Of a stretch of 5,490 nucleotides of DNA, positions 1-4,587 are shown in pieces (position 1 is the stretch's first letter; each line of letters begins with the position of its first letter). The position numbers were made by a program, and so were the translations under genes. The notes under the pieces were generated by a model. That model was given only the letters and a program-made list of their open reading frames with translations, was not told where the DNA came from and searched no databases. The DNA comes from Bacteroidota bacterium (GTDB taxonomy: Bacteria; Bacteroidota; Bacteroidia; NS11-12g; UBA9320): positions 1 to 5,490 of the forward strand of contig DNHN01000206.1 in NCBI GenBank assembly GCA_003485825.1, given 5' to 3'.

Positions 1-120
1 CTTTATAATGAACAGAATAATATACCTTTTCAAGATAGCTGTCAGTTTAGATTTGATTTTTATTTGCCAGACATTGGCAAACTATCTCAACTTACTGAAA
101 GCGTTTTTATAGCTGAATAA
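1..120 (+). CDS. C-terminal end of a third small lipoprotein paralog (partial)
   Basis: The frame is open from base 1 to a TAA at 118-120 and encodes 39 residues; the start lies outside the window. The residues QFRFDF followed by a short turn and SVFIAE line up with QFKIRI...DPIIITP at the end of the next gene and YIFKFF...KSIVITP at the end of the one after. I therefore read it as the tail of a first paralog in a tandem family. It ends 5 bases before the next ATG, which suggests co-transcription. The match is short and diverged, so homology is inferred from order, position and the beta-strand-like pattern. It could instead be an unrelated protein tail. Confidence 0.55.
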   Translation, partial: LYNEQNNIPFQDSCQFRFDFYLPDIGKLSQLTESVFIAE

Positions 121-125
121 TAATA

Positions 126-677
126 ATGAAACGAAACATACTCTTTGGCTTTTTACTGATAGGACTGGTGGTGATGGAGTGGGGGTGTGATGATATACCA
201 GCAGCATGTAAATCCAATTCTTACAATGTGGTAGCAATTGATAGCACTCAGTTTTTAATGATGGATAGTAACAGCTATTTGAAATCTCTTAGTATAGATT
301 CGGTAGCCTTTGATGAATTTGTAATAAAAGTAGATTTTAAAACAGAATTAATTTCATATCTGAGCAACTCATCATCTTTATATGCGACACCACCTTGTCC
401 TCCGCCCAACTCAAATTGGTTTATAGATAAAATTTCTGTTTTAGACTTAGATGAAACTTATTCTACGGACTGGGAGATGGCAGAGCGATATTATGAAAGC
501 TTTATAAATATTGATTCTCTTAGAGGAAATGAGTTTTGGAATGTGCCCATAGAAATGTACTTGAGACCTAAGTCGTCTCCAGCTAAAACGGAGTCTTATC
601 AGTTTAAGATTAGAATTGAAACTGCTGACGGCAATACCTTTGAAACCACTACAGACCCGATCATCATCACACCGTAA
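126..677 (+). CDS. Small secreted lipoprotein, tandem paralog, function unknown
   Basis: This 183-residue protein starts with a lipoprotein-type signal peptide: MKRN, a hydrophobic stretch at residues 5-17, then EWGC with Cys21 as the likely lipidated residue. The lipobox is atypical because position -3 is Glu rather than Leu/Val/Ile. Asp22-Asp23 follow the Cys, resembling the acidic lipoprotein export signal that sends some Bacteroidota lipoproteins to the cell surface. A second Cys (28) and the C-terminal DPIIITP are shared in position or pattern with the next gene. The body looks rich in beta strands, with a CPPP segment near residue 91. The ATG lies 5 bases after the previous stop, with no Shine-Dalgarno site. 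Two sampled 60-base lines (241-360) contain only 32 G/C of 120. I do not recognise the family, and the function is unknown. Confidence 0.85.
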   Translation: MKRNILFGFLLIGLVVMEWGCDDIPAACKSNSYNVVAIDSTQFLMMDSNSYLKSLSIDSVAFDEFVIKVDFKTELISYLSNSSSLYATPPCPPPNSNWFIDKISVLDLDETYSTDWEMAERYYESFINIDSLRGNEFWNVPIEMYLRPKSSPAKTESYQFKIRIETADGNTFETTTDPIIITP

Positions 678-680
678 CAA

Positions 681-691
681 TAATCCGCTAA
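681..691 (+). repeat. Copy 1 of an 11-base repeat trailing each lipoprotein gene
   Basis: TAATCCGCTAA begins 3 bases after the stop of the first complete lipoprotein gene. The same 11 bases recur at 1270-1280 after the second. The likely explanation is tandem duplication that carried the 3' flank with the gene. A role as a conserved RNA element is possible but nothing shows it. Confidence 0.6.
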
Positions 692-710
692 TCAACCATT
701 AAATAAATCA

Positions 711-733
711 ACGAAACACAATGAAACGAAACA
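711..733 (+). repeat. Short direct repeat ACGAAACA across the second lipoprotein start
   Basis: ACGAAACA occurs at 711-718 and again at 726-733, a spacing of 15 bases that straddles the ATG at 721. The downstream copy encodes part of the conserved MKRN start, which is also present at the first lipoprotein gene. It may be a trace of slippage or simply A-rich sequence. No function is implied. Confidence 0.4.
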
Positions 734-1251
734 TACTCTTACTTATCGGAATAATAGGCCTTGTAGCTTTAGAATACGGCTGCACAGAGGAACCAATTAT
801 CTGTTCAGGATCAAGTGAAATGCAGCTTACAAAGATCAATAGGCTAGACTATTTAGTGCAAGATAGTGTTGGTGCTGTGAGTGAACTGTGGGGTGAAAGA
901 GTTGCGTATGATATATTAATCTACAGCGTGATTTTCGATTGGGAACGCCTAGCGAGTCTATCTTCTTTAAATTTTTCAGCTTATGCGGTCACTGCACCCT
1001 TTACCAGATGGAAACCTGATTCATTGGTTGTTTTAGAGAATGGGATTGATGTTACAGAACAATTTGCAGTAAATAGTTATGAGTCGATAGAAGAGTACCT
1101 CTCAGCAGACATATATCAATACGGTAGTGAATTGCACTTTCGTTTAAGAACAGCTCCAGCTTTAGAAGCAGCGAGAAGCTATATCTTCAAGTTTTTTGTA
1201 GGAGAAGAAGAGTTTGAAGTCAGCTCAAAATCTATTGTCATCACACCTTAG
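721..1251 (+). CDS. Small secreted lipoprotein, second complete tandem paralog, function unknown
   Basis: This 176-residue protein is a diverged paralog of the gene before it. The first 20 bases of the two genes are identical. Both have a signal peptide ending in an acidic-aromatic lipobox (EYGC here, EWGC there) with Cys21, and both have a second Cys at residue 28. Alignable blocks follow: VAYDILIYSVIFD with VAFDEFVIKVDF, the SYE/YYE region, and the ending SIVITP with PIIITP. Residues after the lipid Cys are Thr-Glu-Glu, again acidic, which fits possible surface export. The CPPP motif of the first paralog is missing. It lies 43 bases after the previous stop with no evident promoter, so it probably shares a transcript. 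The role is unknown; a tandem, fast-diverging lipoprotein set suggests a cell-surface function, but that is inference. Confidence 0.85.
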   Translation: MKRNILLLIGIIGLVALEYGCTEEPIICSGSSEMQLTKINRLDYLVQDSVGAVSELWGERVAYDILIYSVIFDWERLASLSSLNFSAYAVTAPFTRWKPDSLVVLENGIDVTEQFAVNSYESIEEYLSADIYQYGSELHFRLRTAPALEAARSYIFKFFVGEEEFEVSSKSIVITP

Positions 1252-1269
1252 ACTAAGTAACTGAGCAAC

Positions 1270-1280
1270 TAATCCGCTAA
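1270..1280 (+). repeat. Copy 2 of the 11-base repeat trailing each lipoprotein gene
   Basis: TAATCCGCTAA is identical to 681-691 and lies 18 bases after the second lipoprotein stop and 17 bases before the GHMP kinase start. It supports the tandem-duplication reading of the lipoprotein genes. Confidence 0.6.
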
Positions 1281-1297
1281 GCACCTAAATTCGCAGC

Positions 1298-2263
1298 GTG
1301 CAATCCTATTTTTCTAACGGCAAATTATTAATCACTGGCGAGTATGTGGTCCTAGATGGAGCACTGTCTCTGGCTATTCCTACTAAGCATGGTCAGCGTA
1401 TGGAAGTGGAATTTCGCGATAGCGAGGAGGCCGATAATACACTAACGTGGTACAGCATAGATAGCGATGGCGAGACTTGGTATAGAGAAGAGTTTCTTAT
1501 TGAGGAAGGCTCTCTTGGCGAGGCTTCGACTCCGCTCAGCCTGACCAAGAGCGGCCGAAGTGTTAGCCTAAACCCTACAGACGTCTGTAATACAAATGGA
1601 GTAAGTGATAAACTAGTAGAGATAATCAACAAAGCGTGTCAGATGAATTCGTGGTTCTTAGAAGGGGGAAGCTATACCGTCCGTACGTATCTTGATTTCC
1701 CGAACACTTGGGGACTAGGTAGCAGCAGCACACTGATCTGTAATATAGCCAAGTGGGCAGAGGTAGATGCCTTTGAGCTTTCAGATGCCAGTTTTGGCGG
1801 TAGTGGATATGATATAGCTGTAGGGATGATGGGCGGAGACATACTCTACCGCAGCCCTGAAATGTGGGAAGGCTACGTATATAATCCGCCGTTTAGAGGG
1901 CAGTTGTACTTGGTGCATCTCAATGAGAAACAGAATAGCCGCGAAGGAATAGCCATGTACAAGCAGAAAGCTAGAAACGCTAAATTGATAGAACGTGTTT
2001 CTAATCTTACAGAGGAGCTGATTGCCTGTCAAGATTTTGATGCTTTTCAGGAGCTGATCACAGAGCACGAGTCTTTCATAGCTGGGCAGATAGAAATGCC
2101 CACAGTAAAAGAAAAACTCTTTGTTGATTATCCATTCGCCATCAAAAGTCTTGGGGCGTGGGGAGGAGATTTTATACTCGCGTGCGGAGACGAAAACACA
2201 CCAAACTATTTCAAAGAGAAGGGATATACTACGGTATTGACTTATTCTGAATTGATTAAGTAG
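1298..2263 (+). CDS. GYDIA-family GHMP kinase (candidate phosphomevalonate kinase of the mevalonate pathway)
   Basis: This 321-residue cytosolic small-molecule kinase carries the GHMP landmarks. Near the N-terminus is SNGKLLITGEY (6-16). The phosphate-binding loop is WGLGSSST (138-145). The family-naming GYDIA is at 170-174, with Asp172 the likely catalytic Asp. The C-terminal glycine motif is GAWGGDF (286-292). The GTG start is well supported: an in-frame TAA at 1286-1288 leaves no standard start upstream, and the conserved motif begins five residues in. Family members occur beside mevalonate genes in Flavobacteriia. A role as phosphomevalonate kinase is plausible from this context but inferred. 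An odd feature is that residues about 72-85 (SLGEASTPLSLTKS) are encoded by a palindromic repeat element related to the hairpin just after the stop codon, apparently an in-frame insertion in a loop. The gene lies 46 bases after the lipoprotein gene with no clear promoter of its own. Confidence 0.9.
   Translation: MQSYFSNGKLLITGEYVVLDGALSLAIPTKHGQRMEVEFRDSEEADNTLTWYSIDSDGETWYREEFLIEEGSLGEASTPLSLTKSGRSVSLNPTDVCNTNGVSDKLVEIINKACQMNSWFLEGGSYTVRTYLDFPNTWGLGSSSTLICNIAKWAEVDAFELSDASFGGSGYDIAVGMMGGDILYRSPEMWEGYVYNPPFRGQLYLVHLNEKQNSREGIAMYKQKARNAKLIERVSNLTEELIACQDFDAFQELITEHESFIAGQIEMPTVKEKLFVDYPFAIKSLGAWGGDFILACGDENTPNYFKEKGYTTVLTYSELIK
1512..1551 (+). repeat. Palindromic repeat element inside the GHMP kinase gene
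   Basis: This 40-base hairpin lies inside the coding region. The outer arms CTCTTGG (1512-1518) and CCAAGAG (1545-1551) pair perfectly, as do the inner arms AGGCT (1521-1525) and AGCCT (1538-1542). Within them, GA and TC close a CTCCGC loop, leaving TC bulged. Bases 1525-1538 (TTCGACTCCGCTCA) are the exact reverse complement of 14 bases in the hairpin at 2269-2305. The bulge and loop layout is the same, but the stem sequences differ. The core matches a class of dispersed intergenic repeats that I recall from many Bacteroidota genomes. The reading frame is kept through it. Confidence 0.75.
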
Positions 2264-2268
2264 AGAAG

Positions 2269-2305
2269 CATAGTCATCTTGAGCGGAGTCGAAAGGTGAA
2301 CTATG
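2269..2305 (+). repeat. Palindromic repeat hairpin after the GHMP kinase stop, possible terminator
   Basis: The hairpin begins 5 bases after the TAG. Outer arms CATAGT (2269-2274) and ACTATG (2300-2305) pair perfectly. Inner arms CATCTT (2275-2280) and AAGGTG (2293-2298) pair with one G-U. GA and TC then close a GCGGAG loop, with GA and a single A bulged on the 3' side. The bases ATTTT follow at 2306-2310, so it could end transcription of the GHMP kinase transcript, though the T-run is short. The core is the reverse complement of the element inside the kinase gene. It is best read as one member of a dispersed palindromic family that here also sits where a terminator would. Confidence 0.7.
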
Positions 2306-2328
2306 ATTTTAGAGTAGCAAATTCGGAC

Positions 2329-2350
2329 ATTCCAAAGCGTAGCGTGGAAT
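2329..2350. repeat. Small hairpin, second element of the intergenic array
   Basis: Arms ATTCCA (2329-2334) and TGGAAT (2345-2350) are perfect inverses around a 10-base loop, AAGCGTAGCG. The pattern of CATTCC, a GCG-rich loop and GGAATC resembles recurrent short Bacteroidota intergenic palindromes known to me. Its orientation matches the hairpin at 2269-2305. Confidence 0.55.
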
Positions 2351-2386
2351 CCTAAAACCACCTGTCATGTAGCTAGTATTTATGAG

Positions 2387-2410
2387 AATCCATCCGCAAG
2401 CATATGGATT
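2387..2410. repeat. Small hairpin, third element of the intergenic array, inverted
   Basis: Arms AATCCAT (2387-2393) and ATGGATT (2404-2410) are perfect 7-base inverses around a 10-base loop, CCGCAAGCAT. The loop length equals that of the previous hairpin. Read on the - strand, the surroundings (GTCAATCC, then GC-rich loop, then GGATTC) align roughly with the hairpin at 2329-2350. It is therefore probably an inverted, decayed relative. Confidence 0.5.
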
Positions 2411-2437
2411 GACGATGTTCAACAGAGATTAAACTGA

Positions 2438-2460
2438 GATTCTTCGCTGTGCTCTGAATC
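2438..2460. repeat. Small hairpin, fourth element of the intergenic array, inverted and decayed
   Basis: GATTC (2438-2442) and GAATC (2456-2460) are inverse arms around a 13-base loop containing TTCGCTGTGCTCT. On the - strand it reads AGAGCACAGCGAAGAATCTC, close to a common Bacteroidota intergenic repeat of the form GAGCGAAGCGAAGAATCTC that I know from memory. The middle bases no longer pair well, so it looks degenerate. Confidence 0.5.
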
Positions 2461-2501
2461 ATTTCCGCTCTGCAAAAACCTCAATGACCTTCCTAAAACG
2501 C

Positions 2502-2527
2502 GGAGATACTAGAAGCGTCTCCCTTTT
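2502..2527 (+). terminator. Terminator-like hairpin upstream of mvaD
   Basis: GGAGAT (2502-2507) pairs with GTCTCC (2517-2522), one pair being T-G, around the 9-base loop ACTAGAAGC. C then TTTT follow at 2523-2527. The shape fits a weak rho-independent terminator for transcripts coming from the left. It sits about 90 bases before the mvaD promoter, so it would separate the two transcription units. The short stem and T-run keep confidence moderate. Confidence 0.45.
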
Positions 2528-2552
2528 ACACCTAAACTAGGAGTGAATACTG

Positions 2553-2565
2553 CTAAGGACCTTAG
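2553..2565. promoter_or_regulatory. 13-base perfect palindrome, possible operator upstream of mvaD
   Basis: CTAAGG (2553-2558), a central A and CCTTAG (2560-2565) form a perfect palindrome. It lies 48 bases before the mvaD -7 element, a typical distance for an upstream regulator site. As RNA it could form only a 5-pair stem with a 3-base loop, so a protein-binding site is at least as likely. No regulator is encoded in the window. Confidence 0.35.
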
Positions 2566-2601
2566 TGTTTAAAATACAAGCTAGAACATTAGTGTTAAAA
2601 A
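2562..2601 (+). repeat. Direct repeat TTAGTGTT in the mvaD upstream region
   Basis: TTAGTGTT occurs at 2562-2569 and 2589-2596, each followed by A-rich sequence (TAAAA, AAAAA). The first copy overlaps the right half of the 13-base palindrome. The second ends 17 bases before the -7 element, which is roughly where the -33 region of a Bacteroidota promoter should be. They could be paired activator sites or chance. Confidence 0.35.
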
Positions 2602-2613
2602 TCTATCACCGTT

Positions 2614-2621
2614 TACCTTTG
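2614..2621 (+). promoter_or_regulatory. Bacteroidota-type -7 promoter element for mvaD
   Basis: TACCTTTG matches the Bacteroidota -7 consensus TAnnTTTG exactly and lies 16 bases before the mvaD ATG, which predicts a leader of roughly 10 bases. There is no clean TTTG -33 box; the TTAGTGTT copy at 2589-2596 occupies that place. The longer string TTACCTTTGT is also found at the mevalonate kinase promoter. Confidence 0.65.
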
Positions 2622-2637
2622 TTACTTCTTATAATAC

Positions 2638-3666
2638 ATGACAACCTACACCACCGCTTGGAAAAGTCCGAGCAACATAGCACTCGTAAAATACTGGGGT
2701 AAAAAGCCAGAAGGAGTCCAGATTCCTAGCAATGCAAGTATCAGTTTTACGCTCAGTAATTGTGCGACGACGACTAAGCTGACCTTCACAGAGCAAGAGG
2801 ATTTAGAAATTACAGTCCTTTTAGAAGGAAAAGAAGAACCCGATTTCATACCTAAAATAGAGCAGTTTCTGCATCGGATATCACGTATTTTTTCCTTTGT
2901 GCTCAAGGGGAAGTATACCGTAGATACCAGTAACAGCTTCCCGCACAGTAGCGGCATAGCTAGTAGTGCTAGTGGTATGAGCGCTTTGTCTTTATGCATC
3001 TGTGATATCGCAAAAGAAAAAGGACTTTTGGCAGAAGAAGATTTCAACCAGACCGCATCGATACTAGCTAGACTAGGAAGCGGGAGTGCTAGTAGAAGTG
3101 TATACGGACCTATGGGGCAGTGGGGCGAGCATTCAGATTATGAAGGAAGTAGCGATGAGTTTGCTATACCCTATTCAGATATCAATTCAGTATATGCAGA
3201 CTATTGCGATACGATACTACTCGTACACCGCGGACAAAAAACGGTGAGCAGCACGGTAGGTCACGGCTTACTAACAGATAATCCATACGCACCAGCACGA
3301 TTTGCACAAGCACAAGAGAATATGACTGCCATGAAAGCCATCTTAAAATCAGGAGATTTAGATGCGTTCATAGCCTTGGTTGAGAGTGAAGCACTCACGC
3401 TGCATAGCCTGATGATGAGCAGTAATCCGTATTTTATCTTGATGAAACCGAATACGCTTAAAATCATAGAAGCTATTTGGGAGAAAAGAGAAAAGGATGG
3501 AGTAAAATGGTGCTTTACGCTAGATGCTGGAGCCAATGTACACTTCCTATACCCTCAAGCAGACAAAGTTGCAGCACAAGACTTTATAAATGAAGAACTC
3601 GCCCAATACTGCGAAAACGGTGCATTCATCCACGACGAAGTAGGAATGGGATCGGAGAGAATTTAA
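2638..3666 (+). CDS. mvaD: Diphosphomevalonate decarboxylase
   Basis: This cytosolic enzyme performs the ATP-dependent decarboxylation of 5-diphosphomevalonate to isopentenyl diphosphate, the last step of the classical mevalonate pathway. The 342-residue protein carries the family signature from the N-terminus: SPSNIALVKYWGK (10-22), with Lys18 and Lys22 at the same numbers as in yeast; PSNASISFTL (30-39); the ATP-binding PHSSGIASSASG (102-113); GSGSASRS (147-154), whose Arg153 corresponds to the active-site Arg; and DAGANVH (296-302), whose Asp296 corresponds to the catalytic Asp. The classical DAGPN is DAGAN here. With Asp, Lys and Arg all present, a decarboxylase is more likely than a mevalonate-3-kinase homolog. 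Length is normal. An in-frame TAA at 2632-2634 fixes the ATG. A Bacteroidota -7 promoter lies just upstream. Confidence 0.95.
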   Translation: MTTYTTAWKSPSNIALVKYWGKKPEGVQIPSNASISFTLSNCATTTKLTFTEQEDLEITVLLEGKEEPDFIPKIEQFLHRISRIFSFVLKGKYTVDTSNSFPHSSGIASSASGMSALSLCICDIAKEKGLLAEEDFNQTASILARLGSGSASRSVYGPMGQWGEHSDYEGSSDEFAIPYSDINSVYADYCDTILLVHRGQKTVSSTVGHGLLTDNPYAPARFAQAQENMTAMKAILKSGDLDAFIALVESEALTLHSLMMSSNPYFILMKPNTLKIIEAIWEKREKDGVKWCFTLDAGANVHFLYPQADKVAAQDFINEELAQYCENGAFIHDEVGMGSERI

Positions 3667-3670
3667 TTGA
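3663..3670 (+). repeat. Left copy of direct repeat TTAATTGA flanking the GIY-YIG gene
   Basis: TTAATTGA overlaps the mvaD stop codon. An identical 8-mer lies at 4592-4599, just after the GIY-YIG stop. Together they could be a target-site duplication or a recombination scar around the inserted gene. An 8-base A/T-rich match can also occur by chance. Confidence 0.3.
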
Positions 3671-3693
3671 CTAATGATTGACGGGATAATAGA

Positions 3694-4587
3694 ATGACTA
3701 AAGGGAAGAAGCTCACTGTATACATGATAGATGGGACTGAATACGGTCCAAGATTTAGTGAAATAGGTAATTGGGTTGGCAAGGCGGTATACAGTCCACG
3801 AACATCAATTAATAAAATACTGTCAAGAGAGGAGTTCGATAATCCAGGAATATATTGCTTAAAAGGTGACCCTACTGATGACGCTTACGATGAAAGGATT
3901 TACATAGGAGAGGCAGAAAATATTAGAACTCGTATAAAGCAGCATTTAGCGGATACAAATAAGGATTTTAAAGAATTGATTTTCTTTATTAGTAAGGATG
4001 AGCTGCTTACCAAGACCCAAATAAGATATCTAGAGTCCCGTTTAGTTCAAGAAGCGAAAGAAGCAAAGACCGCAGAAATAGACAACAGTACAAGTCCAAG
4101 TAGGCCAACTTTACACGAAGCTGATATCTCTGATATGGAATATTACCTTGAACAAGTAAAATTAATTTTACCGGTAATGGGGTTCAAGTTTCTGATTTCT
4201 TCAACATTGAAAACTTCCAAGGATAATGAAATTAATAGCTTGGAGAGAGGAGCCAAAAGAGAAATTTGGCAAATAAAAACTCCGTCTCTAATTGGCAAAA
4301 TGATGGAATCTGATCAAGGATATGTTGTGCTAAAAGGGAGTGAAGCTAAAAAAGAACTTTCGAAGTCTTGTACAGAAACGTATCGCAAGTTGAGAAGAAA
4401 ATTATTGGAAACAAAAATTCTACTAGAAAGTGGGTCTAAATTGATATTTGCTGAAGACGCAATTTTTAATAGCCCGAGTGCAGCATCCAATATGATTTTA
4501 GGCCGTAACTCAAATGGTTATACAGAATGGTTGAATTCTGAAGGGAAGACCCTAAAGGAAAAACAACAGTTTTTAAATGATGAATGA
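3694..4587 (+). CDS. GIY-YIG nuclease-fold protein with C-terminal DUF4357 domain
   Basis: This 297-residue protein has two recognisable domains. The N-terminal half carries a complete GIY-YIG nuclease signature: GIY at 52-54, YIG at 70-72, Arg80, His84 and the metal-binding Glu114 in LESR. A linker with RPTLHEADISDMEYYLEQV (137-155) and LILPVMGF follows, as is usual in this family. Residues about 210-286 (VVLKGSEAKKEL, then NSPSAAS, GRNSNGYTEW) match DUF4357. All catalytic positions are kept, so DNA cleavage is plausible, but the biological role of this architecture is not established. It starts 27 bases after mvaD and has no link to isoprenoid synthesis. Four sampled lines are 36% G+C, against 43% in five sampled mvaD lines. 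Transfer into the locus is my inference. A defence or repair role is possible but unsupported here. Confidence 0.9.
   Translation: MTKGKKLTVYMIDGTEYGPRFSEIGNWVGKAVYSPRTSINKILSREEFDNPGIYCLKGDPTDDAYDERIYIGEAENIRTRIKQHLADTNKDFKELIFFISKDELLTKTQIRYLESRLVQEAKEAKTAEIDNSTSPSRPTLHEADISDMEYYLEQVKLILPVMGFKFLISSTLKTSKDNEINSLERGAKREIWQIKTPSLIGKMMESDQGYVVLKGSEAKKELSKSCTETYRKLRRKLLETKILLESGSKLIFAEDAIFNSPSAASNMILGRNSNGYTEWLNSEGKTLKEKQQFLNDE

Larger units (their letters stand above)
2264..2637. other. Hairpin-rich intergenic region between the GHMP kinase and mvaD
   Basis: This 374-base gap shows no convincing gene on either strand. Its left two thirds is a run of short hairpins at 2269-2305, 2329-2350, 2387-2410 and 2438-2460. 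Next comes a possible degenerate piece with CCGCTC (2465-2470) and TCAATGACC (2481-2489). A terminator-like hairpin is at 2502-2522. The right part holds a 13-base palindrome, a direct repeat and the mvaD promoter. In many Flavobacteriia, as I recall, an HMG-CoA reductase gene lies near the GYDIA kinase. No remnant of one is recognisable here. Confidence 0.7.

Noticed and set aside
2264..2637. CRISPR array or an intact insertion sequence in the hairpin-rich gap
   Set aside because: The repeats are inverted, short and unequal, with no regular spacers. There is no transposase gene and there are no long terminal inverted repeats.
2646..3047. Open reading frame of 133 codons on the - strand opposite mvaD
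   Set aside because: It lies wholly antisense to a strongly conserved gene, and its predicted protein shows no recognisable motif. The other - strand frames at 447-695, 1393-1632, 1781-2068 and 3261-3536 are rejected for the same reason.
3061..3080. Cluster of three CTAG tetramers in mvaD
   Set aside because: CTAG is rare in many bacteria, but it appears in several other places in this window. The cluster is explained by the Leu-Ala-Arg-Leu codons of a conserved motif.
3600..3666. mvaD truncated at its C-terminus by the neighbouring insertion
   Set aside because: All active-site motifs, including Asp296, are present and 342 residues is a normal length for the family. The ending looks natural.
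3666..3690. TTGACT/TTGACG followed by GATAAT upstream of the GIY-YIG gene, resembling a sigma-70 promoter
   Set aside because: The spacing from TTGACT to GATAAT is 12 bases, and only 1 from TTGACG, not about 17. Bacteroidota use a different consensus, and no TAnnTTTG is present.
3694..4587. GIY-YIG protein as a homing endonuclease of a group I intron
   Set aside because: It stands between two intact genes rather than inside one. The DUF4357 architecture is that of a free-standing bacterial protein, and no intron boundaries are seen.
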